Of a stretch of 8,323 bases of DNA, positions 1 through 6,168 are shown in pieces. The stretch covers positions 1-8,323 of the forward strand of contig JAKSAU010001258.1 of NCBI GenBank assembly GCA_022361535.1. Direction: 5' to 3'. Below the pieces are notes generated by a model. The model did not search any database. It worked only from the letters and a program-made list of their open reading frames with translations, and was not told the origin of the DNA. Source of the DNA: Desulfobacterales bacterium. GTDB taxonomy: Bacteria > Desulfobacterota > Desulfobacteria > Desulfobacterales > Desulfobacteraceae. How positions within the stretch are numbered: position 1 is the stretch's first letter; every line of letters starts with the position of its first letter. Made by a program: the position numbers and the translations under genes.

Positions 1-101
1 ATGCGGTATGTCAAAGCCGAATGTCCCTGATCGTTAAAGAGATCAAGTGGCGTTGTCTGCGCTGTAGGGTGACAAGGGTCATTTGTTTTTGGACAAGTCA
101 T
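1..101 (-). CDS. Second J-like baseplate wedge protein (Afp12/Pvc12-like), 5' end only
   Basis: Only the first 33 codons are present; the gene runs off the left edge. The ATG at 101-99 is preceded by a strong Shine-Dalgarno, GGAGGAAACA, 32 bases after the stop of the upstream wedge gene. The visible peptide starts MTCPKTNDPC and ends with LFNDQGHSALTYR. This resembles the N-terminal 'NRPGLxxLxYRxGTH' signature I associate with the second 'putative baseplate assembly protein' of eCIS operons. The next codon begins AT (Ile or Met), which also fits. The match is imperfect: Asp-Gln replaces the usual Arg-Pro, and His follows the Gly. Position supports the call, because two large wedge genes normally follow gp25 in tandem (Pvc11, Pvc12). 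Its inferred role is to pair with the preceding protein in each baseplate wedge. Two early cysteines (C3, C10) are notable. The start is secure; the family rests on a short stretch plus context. Confidence 0.7.
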   Translation of the reverse strand, partial: MTCPKTNDPCHPTAQTTPLDLFNDQGHSALTYR

Positions 102-105
102 TGTT

Positions 106-111
106 TCCTCC
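106..111 (-). promoter_or_regulatory. Ribosome binding site fixing the start of the left-edge wedge gene
   Basis: The minus strand reads GGAGGA followed by AACA and ATG at 101-99. This is one of the strongest Shine-Dalgarno sites in the window. It lies in a 32-base gap rather than at a stop/start overlap, so this gene can recruit ribosomes on its own instead of relying on coupling from the wedge gene upstream. Confidence 0.75.
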
Positions 112-133
112 GACTTTTTCTACGAATCCGGGT

Positions 134-2548
134 TCAATCCCTGTTTTTTATCTCAAATTGAATCAAGCCGTGTTCAGGAAAATTGGGGTCTGAATCACAG
201 CGAATAATTTCATGGGATGCCGGTTGAAAAAAACCAGCCTCAATTTCGCCTGCAGCGGTTTTTCCCCATTGTTTCAAACGGGTCACATCCACTGAAAAAA
301 CACCTTCAACATCATGGGCACGGGCACAAAGCTCGCTGATGTAGATCGGCTTTCCAAATGTCATGGCATCAGGATGGAAAAAACCGGGAATATTGTTTTG
401 ATCAAAGGTGGTGCCAAAGGCCTCCTGAAGGCGTTTTAGGATATCTGCCGCTGTATACCCCGGTTTTTTGCATACATCCAACAGGATATCCATGGAAGTA
501 AACACAGGATCCCTAAGTTCCAGGTCATACCCCATGACACGGAACTGGTTCAGATATTCAAGAAGCTCGCTTCTGAATTTTTCATCCAGAAGAACCGTTT
601 TCCCGCCGATTCTGTCCACTGTTATAAACACGGTGTACCAGCTTCCGGTCCAGCGAAAGCTTGCTTTGGCCTTCTGAACTTCAGGGTGAAGCATGGCAGT
701 CTCTTCCCAGTCTGATTCTGTGACAGCCCGCTTTTGAATCTTGAACGCTTCAGGTGCATTGCGTTTGACTTCATTTGAATTCTCAGCAAGTGTGCCCCCA
801 TTTGCAGCAAGAGGATTGCGGATCGATTCAATATCGTTAAAATCAGTTACAATTCGCGTGATGCTTTCGGCCCCCACATTGCCTGAAGGGCCGTTACCTG
901 TACGGAATAATGCTGTAAACGAGGTGCCCACAACCGGCTTTTTGCCATGTATATCATCACCAAAGCGCACATGGGCAGTTCCGTCATTTTCCTGTTCTAT
1001 GACAAAACAAAGTGAGAACTTGTCCGACCCCAAAAGATCCTGCTCAGCCACCCAGTTGTTTTCACCGTCGCTGAGCCACACGTTCGGGTAGGCCTTTGCC
1101 GGATCCTGGATGAGCATATTTTTGGCAGGCAACTGCTTTTGATCAAAATGGCTGTACCGTTGGCTATATGTCATATCTGCCCGGTTTATCACCGGCCTGA
1201 ACGGCCGGGCAGAGTCTTGCACAAGATAAGGGGACAACCCGGGTGACCCTGAAACCGTCAGGCCGTGGTCAACAAGCACCATGTTGCCCATGGCATGGGT
1301 TGCTTCAACGATTTGAGGTATACCATCAACCGGAATCTCTGCTTCCAGGCAGAAGCTGAAAGGCAAAGCATCCTGCTGATGCCATTTAAGCTTTGCCAGT
1401 GGCGCACCGTCCAGCGGATCTGTAAACGTCACCACATCCACAAGCCGGACCGCCCACCTTTTTTCACGGTCGGCATCTGCGCTCTGACCTGATACGGGAG
1501 AATGGGTTTCTTCTATCATGACCACATCGCCTGCTTCCAGGAAACACCCGTCAGGGATGCGAATATCAGCAGACGTTATTCCTTTTTCCAGCACGGTCAC
1601 ACTCCCGCTCCAGGTATGAAACGCAAGGCTGTTATGCTGTGAATACATTTTCTGATCATGGAGGGATTCAAAAACCGTATCTTTGGAACTCAATACTGAT
1701 GTGATTGAATCCAAAGGTAAAATGGTCTCAGTATCAGGATCATGGGTCACAAACCATGTTCTTGCACCAAGCAGCGTATTATCCAAATCACCGCCGGCAG
1801 TCACATCAAGGTGTACCCATGTCCTTGCATTGCAGCCTTCGTGGATATTGTAGTCCAGCAGATGGGTATGCCGTTTAAGGGATCTTCTAAGCCGTGATGT
1901 GCCAAGATATGCCTCTGTGGCAACAGCATCCTGGTAGTAACTAAACTGGTCTGCAAGGTAAGCCATGACTTCTGCAAGCATGACCTGTTGGTCAGCAGGA
2001 TTATTTTCCTGCCATTGAGGCATGACCGCAGACATGCGGTTCAGTATAAGCCGTCTGAACCCGTTATAGTCTTTGGCAAGGTAATCTATTCCCGGAGCAT
2101 CATACTGCATAGGATCATGGGAGTCCTTAATGCAGCAGTCAAAATCATTGGGGCAGCGCACCTTAAAGGAAAAATCAATGGAGCTTAAAACGGGGTCGAA
2201 ATTTTCAGGCGGTGACGAATCAAAAGACGATGTAACAAGCTTTAAGGTATATGTTGAAAAATCGCCTGGTGCTGTCACATACACCTGTAAATATCTTCCA
2301 ACAGGATTAACGCTGGAAATAGTCACAGATGTAATTCTTGCCCCGCCTTCTATCAGGATATTATCTGCCGTAAGCTGCGGAGATGAAGGGATACCGTTGG
2401 TCTCACCGGGTAACGGATGAATAAAATAAACCCTGATGGATGTCTGGGACGCGGAGGTGATTTCCACAGACTCTATCCCGTTGATTGTGCCACTGCCGCG
2501 GACGGCCTGGACCCGCTCGTTTCTATCCTGCAACGTCATGGTATTCAT
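134..2548 (-). CDS. J-like baseplate wedge protein (Afp11/Pvc11-like), 804 aa
   Basis: A large baseplate wedge protein of the type annotated 'putative baseplate assembly protein', which in assembled particles surrounds the hub and supports the sheath. Residues 1-130 form a beta-rich region with a hydrophobic/glycine pattern including GDFSTYTLKLV. It ends in a cysteine motif, CPNDFDCC (C132, C138, C139). A conserved helical segment begins at about Y149 (YDAPGIDYLAKDYNGFRR), followed by an ADQ...LAEVMAYLADQFSYYQDA stretch typical of the family. The gpJ-like core contains GNGPSGNVGAESI (551-563) and RAVTESDW (607-614), diagnostic of baseplate J proteins. The start at 2548 overlaps the gp25 stop as ATGA; no good Shine-Dalgarno precedes it, so it probably depends on translational coupling. 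A second Met at residue 4 is a less likely start. Family assignment is firm; equivalence to Pvc11 rather than Pvc12 rests on gene order. Confidence 0.93.
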   Translation of the reverse strand: MNTMTLQDRNERVQAVRGSGTINGIESVEITSASQTSIRVYFIHPLPGETNGIPSSPQLTADNILIEGGARITSVTISSVNPVGRYLQVYVTAPGDFSTYTLKLVTSSFDSSPPENFDPVLSSIDFSFKVRCPNDFDCCIKDSHDPMQYDAPGIDYLAKDYNGFRRLILNRMSAVMPQWQENNPADQQVMLAEVMAYLADQFSYYQDAVATEAYLGTSRLRRSLKRHTHLLDYNIHEGCNARTWVHLDVTAGGDLDNTLLGARTWFVTHDPDTETILPLDSITSVLSSKDTVFESLHDQKMYSQHNSLAFHTWSGSVTVLEKGITSADIRIPDGCFLEAGDVVMIEETHSPVSGQSADADREKRWAVRLVDVVTFTDPLDGAPLAKLKWHQQDALPFSFCLEAEIPVDGIPQIVEATHAMGNMVLVDHGLTVSGSPGLSPYLVQDSARPFRPVINRADMTYSQRYSHFDQKQLPAKNMLIQDPAKAYPNVWLSDGENNWVAEQDLLGSDKFSLCFVIEQENDGTAHVRFGDDIHGKKPVVGTSFTALFRTGNGPSGNVGAESITRIVTDFNDIESIRNPLAANGGTLAENSNEVKRNAPEAFKIQKRAVTESDWEETAMLHPEVQKAKASFRWTGSWYTVFITVDRIGGKTVLLDEKFRSELLEYLNQFRVMGYDLELRDPVFTSMDILLDVCKKPGYTAADILKRLQEAFGTTFDQNNIPGFFHPDAMTFGKPIYISELCARAHDVEGVFSVDVTRLKQWGKTAAGEIEAGFFQPASHEIIRCDSDPNFPEHGLIQFEIKNRD

Positions 2549-2901
2549 AATGAACGCTCAAAAGTTGATGTGGTCATTTCATTTGTAGACAGCGATTTGT
2601 ATGAGACCTCTATTGAAACAAGAGAATCACTTGTTTCAACAGACACGCTGTCCACAAGGATTAAATCGCCAAGCCATCTTTGCAATGCAGCCTGGATAGT
2701 CTGCTGGGCTGCGGCCACAAGGGAATCATGTGCAGGAGCAAAAATAAGCTGGTACACCCCGCTTCCAAAGTCAGGGCGCATGACGCGTTCGCCAGGAGCT
2801 GTAAAAAGCACCTGTTCAATAAGATCCCGGATATGCTTATCATCATCTGCCAGCCCGGTTTTCCCTAACTGGTCTATGACATATGGGTATGACACATTCA
2901 T
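2545..2901 (-). CDS. gp25-like baseplate wedge protein (GPW/gp25 family, Pvc9-like), 118 aa
   Basis: A small wedge protein related to phage T4 gp25, P2 gpW and TssE, which links the baseplate to the first sheath ring. Full length for the family. The block HIRDLIEQVLFTAPGERVM (23-41), followed by RPDFGSGVYQLIFAP, is the classic family signature. It includes the Glu-Arg pair at E38/R39 that corresponds to the conserved acidic-basic-proline region needed for sheath priming in relatives. An ALQRWLGDLI segment follows, then the usual beta-strand end. It starts in an ATGA overlap with the PAAR-like gene and also has an AAGGGTGAT Shine-Dalgarno upstream. Its own stop overlaps the start of the J-like wedge gene. 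In PVC operons gp25 precedes the PAAR gene; here the order is reversed. No oddities in the protein itself. Confidence 0.95.
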   Translation of the reverse strand: MNVSYPYVIDQLGKTGLADDDKHIRDLIEQVLFTAPGERVMRPDFGSGVYQLIFAPAHDSLVAAAQQTIQAALQRWLGDLILVDSVSVETSDSLVSIEVSYKSLSTNEMTTSTFERSL

Positions 2902-3236
2902 GTTGCGATCACCCTTGCTTGATTGGTTGTTATAATTGGCGGCCCCTGGGGTATCTGCTCGGCGCTTTTACACAGACCGGAACTTGTCTGCAGTAACACA
3001 GGTGTGCCGCCGGCTGTCACGCGGGTTGCCGGTGTCAGCCATTGTACAGTCACACATGGCTGGGGTTTGGGTATTGCAGGGATATTGAACGGGCAGCCTG
3101 CAATAGTGGAAACATCAGCCATGGTTGCCACGGGCTGCCCACTCACCAGGACACGGGGATTGCCTGGAGCTGTGGTCATCTGGCCGCCATGGGGACACAT
3201 GCCTGCGGCACCGACATGGTAAATAGGCCCCGGCAT
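2898..3236 (-). CDS. PAAR-like spike-tip protein (Pvc10-like), 112 aa
   Basis: Predicted to cap the gp5-like spike and form the piercing tip of the particle. The sequence begins MPGPIYHVGAAGMCPHGG and carries RVLVSGQPVATMAD (28-41), AGCPF (46-50), PQPC (58-61), then W66 and a second RVTAGGTPVLL half (72-82) and GLC (87-89). The two similar 'RV...G.PV/P..L' halves suggest an internal pseudo-repeat, as in compact PAAR-like folds. Candidate metal ligands are H7, C14, H16, C48, C61 and C89; this is richer in cysteine than classical three-His-one-Cys PAAR proteins. There is no C-terminal extension, so it carries no fused effector. The start codon shares one base with the spike gene's stop (TGATG) and is preceded by GGTGAC. 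Family assignment is by remembered similarity to PAAR-like proteins in eCIS operons and is well supported by its position beside gp5 and gp25. Confidence 0.88.
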   Translation of the reverse strand: MPGPIYHVGAAGMCPHGGQMTTAPGNPRVLVSGQPVATMADVSTIAGCPFNIPAIPKPQPCVTVQWLTPATRVTAGGTPVLLQTSSGLCKSAEQIPQGPPIITTNQARVIAT

Positions 3237-3757
3237 CAGGTCACCGCCAGTGCGCCGGCATTGATATTTACTGTCGGGCCGGTCATGTTTATGGTTGCTC
3301 CCTGGCCATTTGAAATCGTGATACCAACCTCGGTGATGGATATCATGGCGCCTGTGGAGTTTTTTATCAGAATCCCCCCCGTGGGACCTGGTACATCACT
3401 GATGGTAATCCCATTCTGCAACTGGGTTTGCAGAACAATACTCGGCGATGCAGGGTTTCCAGCCGCTGCCAGCGCCGGGACTTCTGCTGCAGAGCCCCAG
3501 AAACAACCGGTCCAAATCGGATGATCCGGGTCGCCCTGCTCAAACTCCACCCAGACCAAAGCCCCTATGGGGGGAACAAACCAGGTACCTTGCTGTGTGC
3601 CGGCGATGGGCACGCAGGGAAGCGCCCAACTGCCAGGGGTCAGCCCTGCCACGTCCGGAACCTGGACCATGATCCTGCCCCGCTGCATGGGATCGATATT
3701 ATTTATGACCGTTCCCCGATATTTTCCGAAATATTGCCGGGTTTCCCCTTCGCTCAT
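3236..3757 (-). CDS. gp5/gpV-like baseplate spike protein, 173 aa
   Basis: The central spike, expected to be a trimer under the hub. Residues 9-88 are a gp5-type OB-fold domain: YFGKYRGTVINNIDPMQRGR opens it, VQVPDVAG follows, and GALVWVEFEQGDPDHPIWTG (65-84) is the hallmark closing strand. After an Ala/Pro linker (89-105), residues 107-173 are short alternating hydrophobic strands with two copies of GITIS (116-120 and 145-149) and NST, TINMTG and TVNINAG. This is the expected look of the triple-stranded beta-helix seen in gp5 and VgrG, but short. There is no lysozyme domain and no effector extension. The start is an ATGA overlap with the hub gene, helped by GAGGTGA four bases upstream. In Pvc8 and VgrG the hub and spike are one polypeptide; here they are separate genes, as in phages. 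Confidence 0.93.
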   Translation of the reverse strand: MSEGETRQYFGKYRGTVINNIDPMQRGRIMVQVPDVAGLTPGSWALPCVPIAGTQQGTWFVPPIGALVWVEFEQGDPDHPIWTGCFWGSAAEVPALAAAGNPASPSIVLQTQLQNGITISDVPGPTGGILIKNSTGAMISITEVGITISNGQGATINMTGPTVNINAGALAVT

Positions 3758-4905
3758 ACTTTCACCTCGTTTGAAAGCGCAACCAGAGCGTTGCGTGACA
3801 ATTTAAAATTCTGTTTGAATTCACCTCTTTTAATGGAACTTGAAACGCTTTTCACATAATATAGTCCGTCGTATGTCAGGCCCGCACCTCTCACAGCCAC
3901 CAGTTGACGTGCCCGAAGAATATGACCGTAACGGGATACATCCAGGGAGCCTGATCCGCTTATCACATCAGAGCGTTTGGAAGCTCTTGCAAGCCCTCTC
4001 ATGGCTGATGCAACAGCATTCCACTTTGCACTGCTGTCATCCTCTCCCCGTGGAGAGGCCATATTCAATTTTGTGTAAGACAACGGGAAAGGCAGCCGTG
4101 CGCCCAGCGGCGGATTCAGCGGTGTGATGTCCGGTACGGGAATAGGGATCGTCGTATGGCTTGTTGGTTCCTGGATAAAGAACGTAAAAAGTGTTTTCCG
4201 GATGCCGTCAAAACTCAAGTTTAAGGATTCCACATTGTTATGTGCGTCCATGTTGACGGTTAATGCAGGTTGTGCCGGACCGGTTTTTACCTCAGGCCCC
4301 CAGTAGGCAAAATTAACGCCTGGCGCCGGGCTTGCTTCCATATAAAACACGTAGCCAACCTGGGAAGCCAGCCTCTTGATATAAGCCAAGTCTGTTCCGC
4401 GTTGTGCAGGAATCACATCAAGCGGATTGGGTACTGCCATAAGAACTGAAGGGATTACTTTCGGGACAATGCCGTACATGGCATATTTAGCCACCATAAT
4501 GGCGACCCTGGCAGACGGCGGCATGGCTGGCCAGGGGAATCCGTCAAAGCTGATCAGGTCCATCACCTGGGACAAATCCGACCCGGTGATTGTCAGCATT
4601 GTCTGGCCGGAATCATTGCTTACGGCCAGCTCATTGCGTGTAATGACCCCGTCAATCAAAACATTTTGCTGCCCGTCTACAACTACAACAACGATCACCC
4701 GTCTTGGTGCATCAAAGAATCCTGTAGGCAGCAGTTCCTTTTGTATGACGCTTTCCTTTGACGCATGAAATGTAAGCTGAAAACCGTTTCGGGCTGATGC
4801 GCTTTCAGTTACAGACACACTGACCAGAGCATCAGCCAGCTCTTTGGGAACCGGGACTGCTGCCACAGGGCCCATCATAAGTTGAAGGTGAATGCCTTCA
4901 AACAT
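3754..4905 (-). CDS. gpD/gp27-like baseplate hub protein (phage late control D family), 383 aa
   Basis: The hub that makes the symmetry match between the tube and the trimeric spike. Supporting segments are: an early beta domain with FQLTFHASKES; a VIDG-type block, VLIDGVITRNEL, followed by LTITGSDLSQVMDLIS; AMPPSARVAIMVAKY; and RGTDLAYIKRLASQVGYVFYM, the signature 'D..fi.rLa...gy.fy' of gpD/VgrG hubs. A C-terminal part has ARQLVAVRGAGLTYDGLYYVKSVSS followed by FKQNFKLSRNAL, again typical. Length fits a stand-alone gpD. I start it at the ATG at 4905, because a near-perfect AGGAGGTGA sits just upstream; the longer reading uses a GTG at 4911 that lies inside this ribosome binding site. It overlaps the LysM gene by eight bases and its stop overlaps the spike start (ATGA), tying hub and spike synthesis together. 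Confidence 0.93.
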   Translation of the reverse strand: MFEGIHLQLMMGPVAAVPVPKELADALVSVSVTESASARNGFQLTFHASKESVIQKELLPTGFFDAPRRVIVVVVVDGQQNVLIDGVITRNELAVSNDSGQTMLTITGSDLSQVMDLISFDGFPWPAMPPSARVAIMVAKYAMYGIVPKVIPSVLMAVPNPLDVIPAQRGTDLAYIKRLASQVGYVFYMEASPAPGVNFAYWGPEVKTGPAQPALTVNMDAHNNVESLNLSFDGIRKTLFTFFIQEPTSHTTIPIPVPDITPLNPPLGARLPFPLSYTKLNMASPRGEDDSSAKWNAVASAMRGLARASKRSDVISGSGSLDVSRYGHILRARQLVAVRGAGLTYDGLYYVKSVSSSIKRGEFKQNFKLSRNALVALSNEVKV

Positions 4906-5206
4906 TCTCACCTCCTGGAAAGGATATCCGGATCTTGCTGCCGATCCTGGCAGTTAAATCCCGTGGGTGCATGATCCTGTTGTAATCGCAAAGCCGCCAA
5001 TACTGTTCAGGATCGCCTATTGTAGCTGCAGACACCATATCCGGGCGGTCCCCTTCCACAACCATGTGGCTGCCGATCTGGATACCGCCTTCCAAAGGAA
5101 TGAACCTGCGCTTTAAATACGCAATGGTTCGGTTGTCTGCCGTGTCATAGGTGGTCTGTTCAATTGTATAGTAACGGCTGGTTGCTAATATTTTATCTTC
5201 ACTCAT
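4898..5206 (-). CDS. Stand-alone LysM-domain baseplate protein (gpX-like; equivalent to the LysM part of Pvc7), 102 aa
   Basis: A small baseplate protein expected to bind at the junction of hub and tube initiator. The N-terminal part has SRYYTIEQTTYDTADNRTIAYLKRRFIP (split here as SRYYT, then YLKRRFIP), a pattern seen in LysM tail proteins of this kind. Residues 47-97 are the LysM domain: HMVVEGDRPDMVSAATIGDP, then YWRLCDYNRIMHPRDLTARIG and IRISFP, matching 'V..GD.ld.iA....GDp..wWri.d.N....p..Lt...G..l.ip'. In phage and injection systems this domain is structural, not a peptidoglycan hydrolase, and no catalytic domain or signal peptide is present. The start at 5206 has GGAGAG six bases upstream and lies 18 bases after the tube-initiator stop. 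It overlaps the hub gene by eight bases. In Pvc7 the LysM domain is fused to the tube-initiator domain; here it is separate. Confidence 0.9.
   Translation of the reverse strand: MSEDKILATSRYYTIEQTTYDTADNRTIAYLKRRFIPLEGGIQIGSHMVVEGDRPDMVSAATIGDPEQYWRLCDYNRIMHPRDLTARIGSKIRISFPGGENV
4909..4916 (-). promoter_or_regulatory. Strong ribosome binding site of the hub gene, inside the LysM coding sequence
   Basis: The minus strand reads AGGAGGTG, then AGA and ATG. The site also encodes part of the Pro-Gly-Gly-Glu-Asn-Val C-terminus of the LysM protein. It decides the hub start: the GTG at 4911-4909 is part of the site itself, so the ATG at 4905-4903 is the start. Confidence 0.8.
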
Positions 5207-5224
5207 AAAACACTCTCCAATAGA

Positions 5225-5851
5225 TCATTGGCCGGATTCATATGTTGCTTTTTGGGCCAGCTGCTCCTGCTTTTCCTGAAAAACCATATAAAGGCTGCCG
5301 CCATAGGAGTTAAACGGCAGATCATTGATGCTAAGGACCCGCATCCCAAGCGAGATTTTCGCGCGTATGGGATTCAATTTGATGTCAAACGCCTCTTCCA
5401 CAACACTGAACTCGGTAATCCGGACCGGGACCAGCCTGTTTTTTCCCCAGCTGAAAACGGTCATGGGGGCTTCTGCCGGAAGAATCTCTATACTGCCTCG
5501 GCCGGCAAGGGAGTCTGCATCCTTAATGGCTTGTGACGACGGATATAAAAGTATTTCAAGGGCTGCCAGTTGTGCGCTTAGACCAACTTCCACAACGGTT
5601 TCGTTGTCTTTGGGAAATTCGAGCTGATCAGCCGCATCAAGTTCAGCTTCAAGGGAAATAGTTTCCGTGGGCGGCCCTGTCAGCCTGTTTGCTTCAAGCC
5701 GGTCAGCCCCCTCATCTGCGCTGTTTGCACTCAAGGTCCGGTTCAAGCTGTCCGGGTTGTACTGCAATGTAATAATACGCTGTGTAGCCCCGGTTTTACG
5801 GTCCATGACCACAATAGATCCTTTGACAATCTGCGGTGTAATCGGATTCAT
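5225..5851 (-). CDS. Tube-initiator / inner baseplate protein of a contractile injection system (Pvc7 N-terminal-like), 208 aa
   Basis: Likely the protein joining the inner tube to the hub (Pvc7/Afp7 role; CIS tube-protein family). The sequence shows an N-terminal strand, KGSIVVMDRKTG, then LQYNPDSLNRTLSA (29-42), the family's 'F/Y-NP-x-(S/T)-L' hallmark. GPPTETISLEAELDAADQLE (59-78) follows. Next come LSAQLAALEILLYPSSQ, APMTVFSWGKNRLVPVRIT and NPIRAKISLGMRVLS. This series matches proteins I recall from eCIS operons in cyanobacteria and other environmental bacteria that sit directly before a LysM gene. A C-terminal GGSLYMVFQEKQEQLA tail replaces the LysM domain found in Pvc7. The start at 5851 has GAGGT six bases upstream, after a 44-base gap that is the longest in the window. 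The structural role is well supported; the exact assembly position is inferred from neighbours and family. Confidence 0.85.
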   Translation of the reverse strand: MNPITPQIVKGSIVVMDRKTGATQRIITLQYNPDSLNRTLSANSADEGADRLEANRLTGPPTETISLEAELDAADQLEFPKDNETVVEVGLSAQLAALEILLYPSSQAIKDADSLAGRGSIEILPAEAPMTVFSWGKNRLVPVRITEFSVVEEAFDIKLNPIRAKISLGMRVLSINDLPFNSYGGSLYMVFQEKQEQLAQKATYESGQ

Positions 5852-5857
5852 CTGTTT

Positions 5858-5862
5858 ACCTC
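5858..5862 (-). promoter_or_regulatory. Ribosome binding site of the tube-initiator gene
   Basis: The minus strand reads AGGTGAGGT, then AAACAG and ATG at 5851. It lies in the 44-base gap after the small protein gene, the widest in the window. I see no promoter-like boxes or convincing hairpin in that gap, so it looks like independent ribosome recruitment within one transcript. Confidence 0.65.
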
Positions 5863-5895
5863 ACCTGTTCGATCAGCCAATGATGTGATGCATTT

Positions 5896-6168
5896 TTAGC
5901 CATGGCAAATCGCCTTCCATAAGTTTGTTGCCGCCTGCCGTCCTATTTTCTGAGGTGACATCTTGCCTGTAATTGATATGGGAGAAAGACAAAGCGTGTC
6001 CCGTTCAATGCGTTGGATTTGTTTTGCTCTGATGGCCTGATGCAGCTGTCCTGTGGACGCAAGTTTTTGAATCTGTGCCTCAAAGCTGTCTCGCACGCGC
6101 ATGCTGTCCAGCCGGGAAAAACCGTCAATGCGAAGCGTGTCAATTGAAATGGTAAGGTTTTGCTTCAT
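5896..6168 (-). CDS. Small uncharacterised eCIS-associated protein, 90 aa
   Basis: Function unknown. The protein starts MKQNLTISIDTLRIDGFSR, continues with a charged helical centre rich in Arg, Gln, Glu and Asp (RVRDSFEAQIQKL), and ends KIGRQAATNLWKAI. A beta-strand 'ISIDTLRIDG' at one end and 'iGr..A..lw..i' helix at the other recall short proteins found beside the ATPase or LysM genes in other eCIS operons, but this is from memory and weak. There is no signal peptide, membrane segment or cysteine cluster (one Cys near the end). I prefer the ATG at 6168: it makes an ATGA overlap with the ATPase stop, as at most junctions here, and GGAAG lies just upstream. An in-frame ATG at 6177 would add three residues but has only a badly placed AGG. 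A structural or assembly-chaperone role is plausible given its place between the ATPase and the tube-initiator gene. Confidence 0.75.
   Translation of the reverse strand: MKQNLTISIDTLRIDGFSRLDSMRVRDSFEAQIQKLASTGQLHQAIRAKQIQRIERDTLCLSPISITGKMSPQKIGRQAATNLWKAICHG

Noticed and set aside
2417..2935. 172-codon open frame on the plus strand
   Set aside because: It lies antisense across the gp25 and first wedge genes, both confidently identified. Its translation has no recognisable motif and there is no convincing ribosome binding site.
3042..3859. Overlapping plus-strand open frames of 143 and 160 codons
   Set aside because: They are antisense to the PAAR-like, spike and hub genes. The stop-free stretches are explained by the codon composition of those genes.
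4909..4911. GTG as the start of the hub protein
   Set aside because: It is inside the AGGAGGTG ribosome binding site that serves the ATG six bases downstream.
4898..5206. LysM protein as a cell-wall hydrolase or peptidoglycan binder
   Set aside because: There is no signal peptide or catalytic domain, and its position before the gpD-like hub matches structural LysM tail proteins.
5852..5895. Possible promoter or hairpin in the 44-base gap
   Set aside because: Only a four-base inverted match (AATG/CATT) is visible and there are no recognisable promoter boxes.
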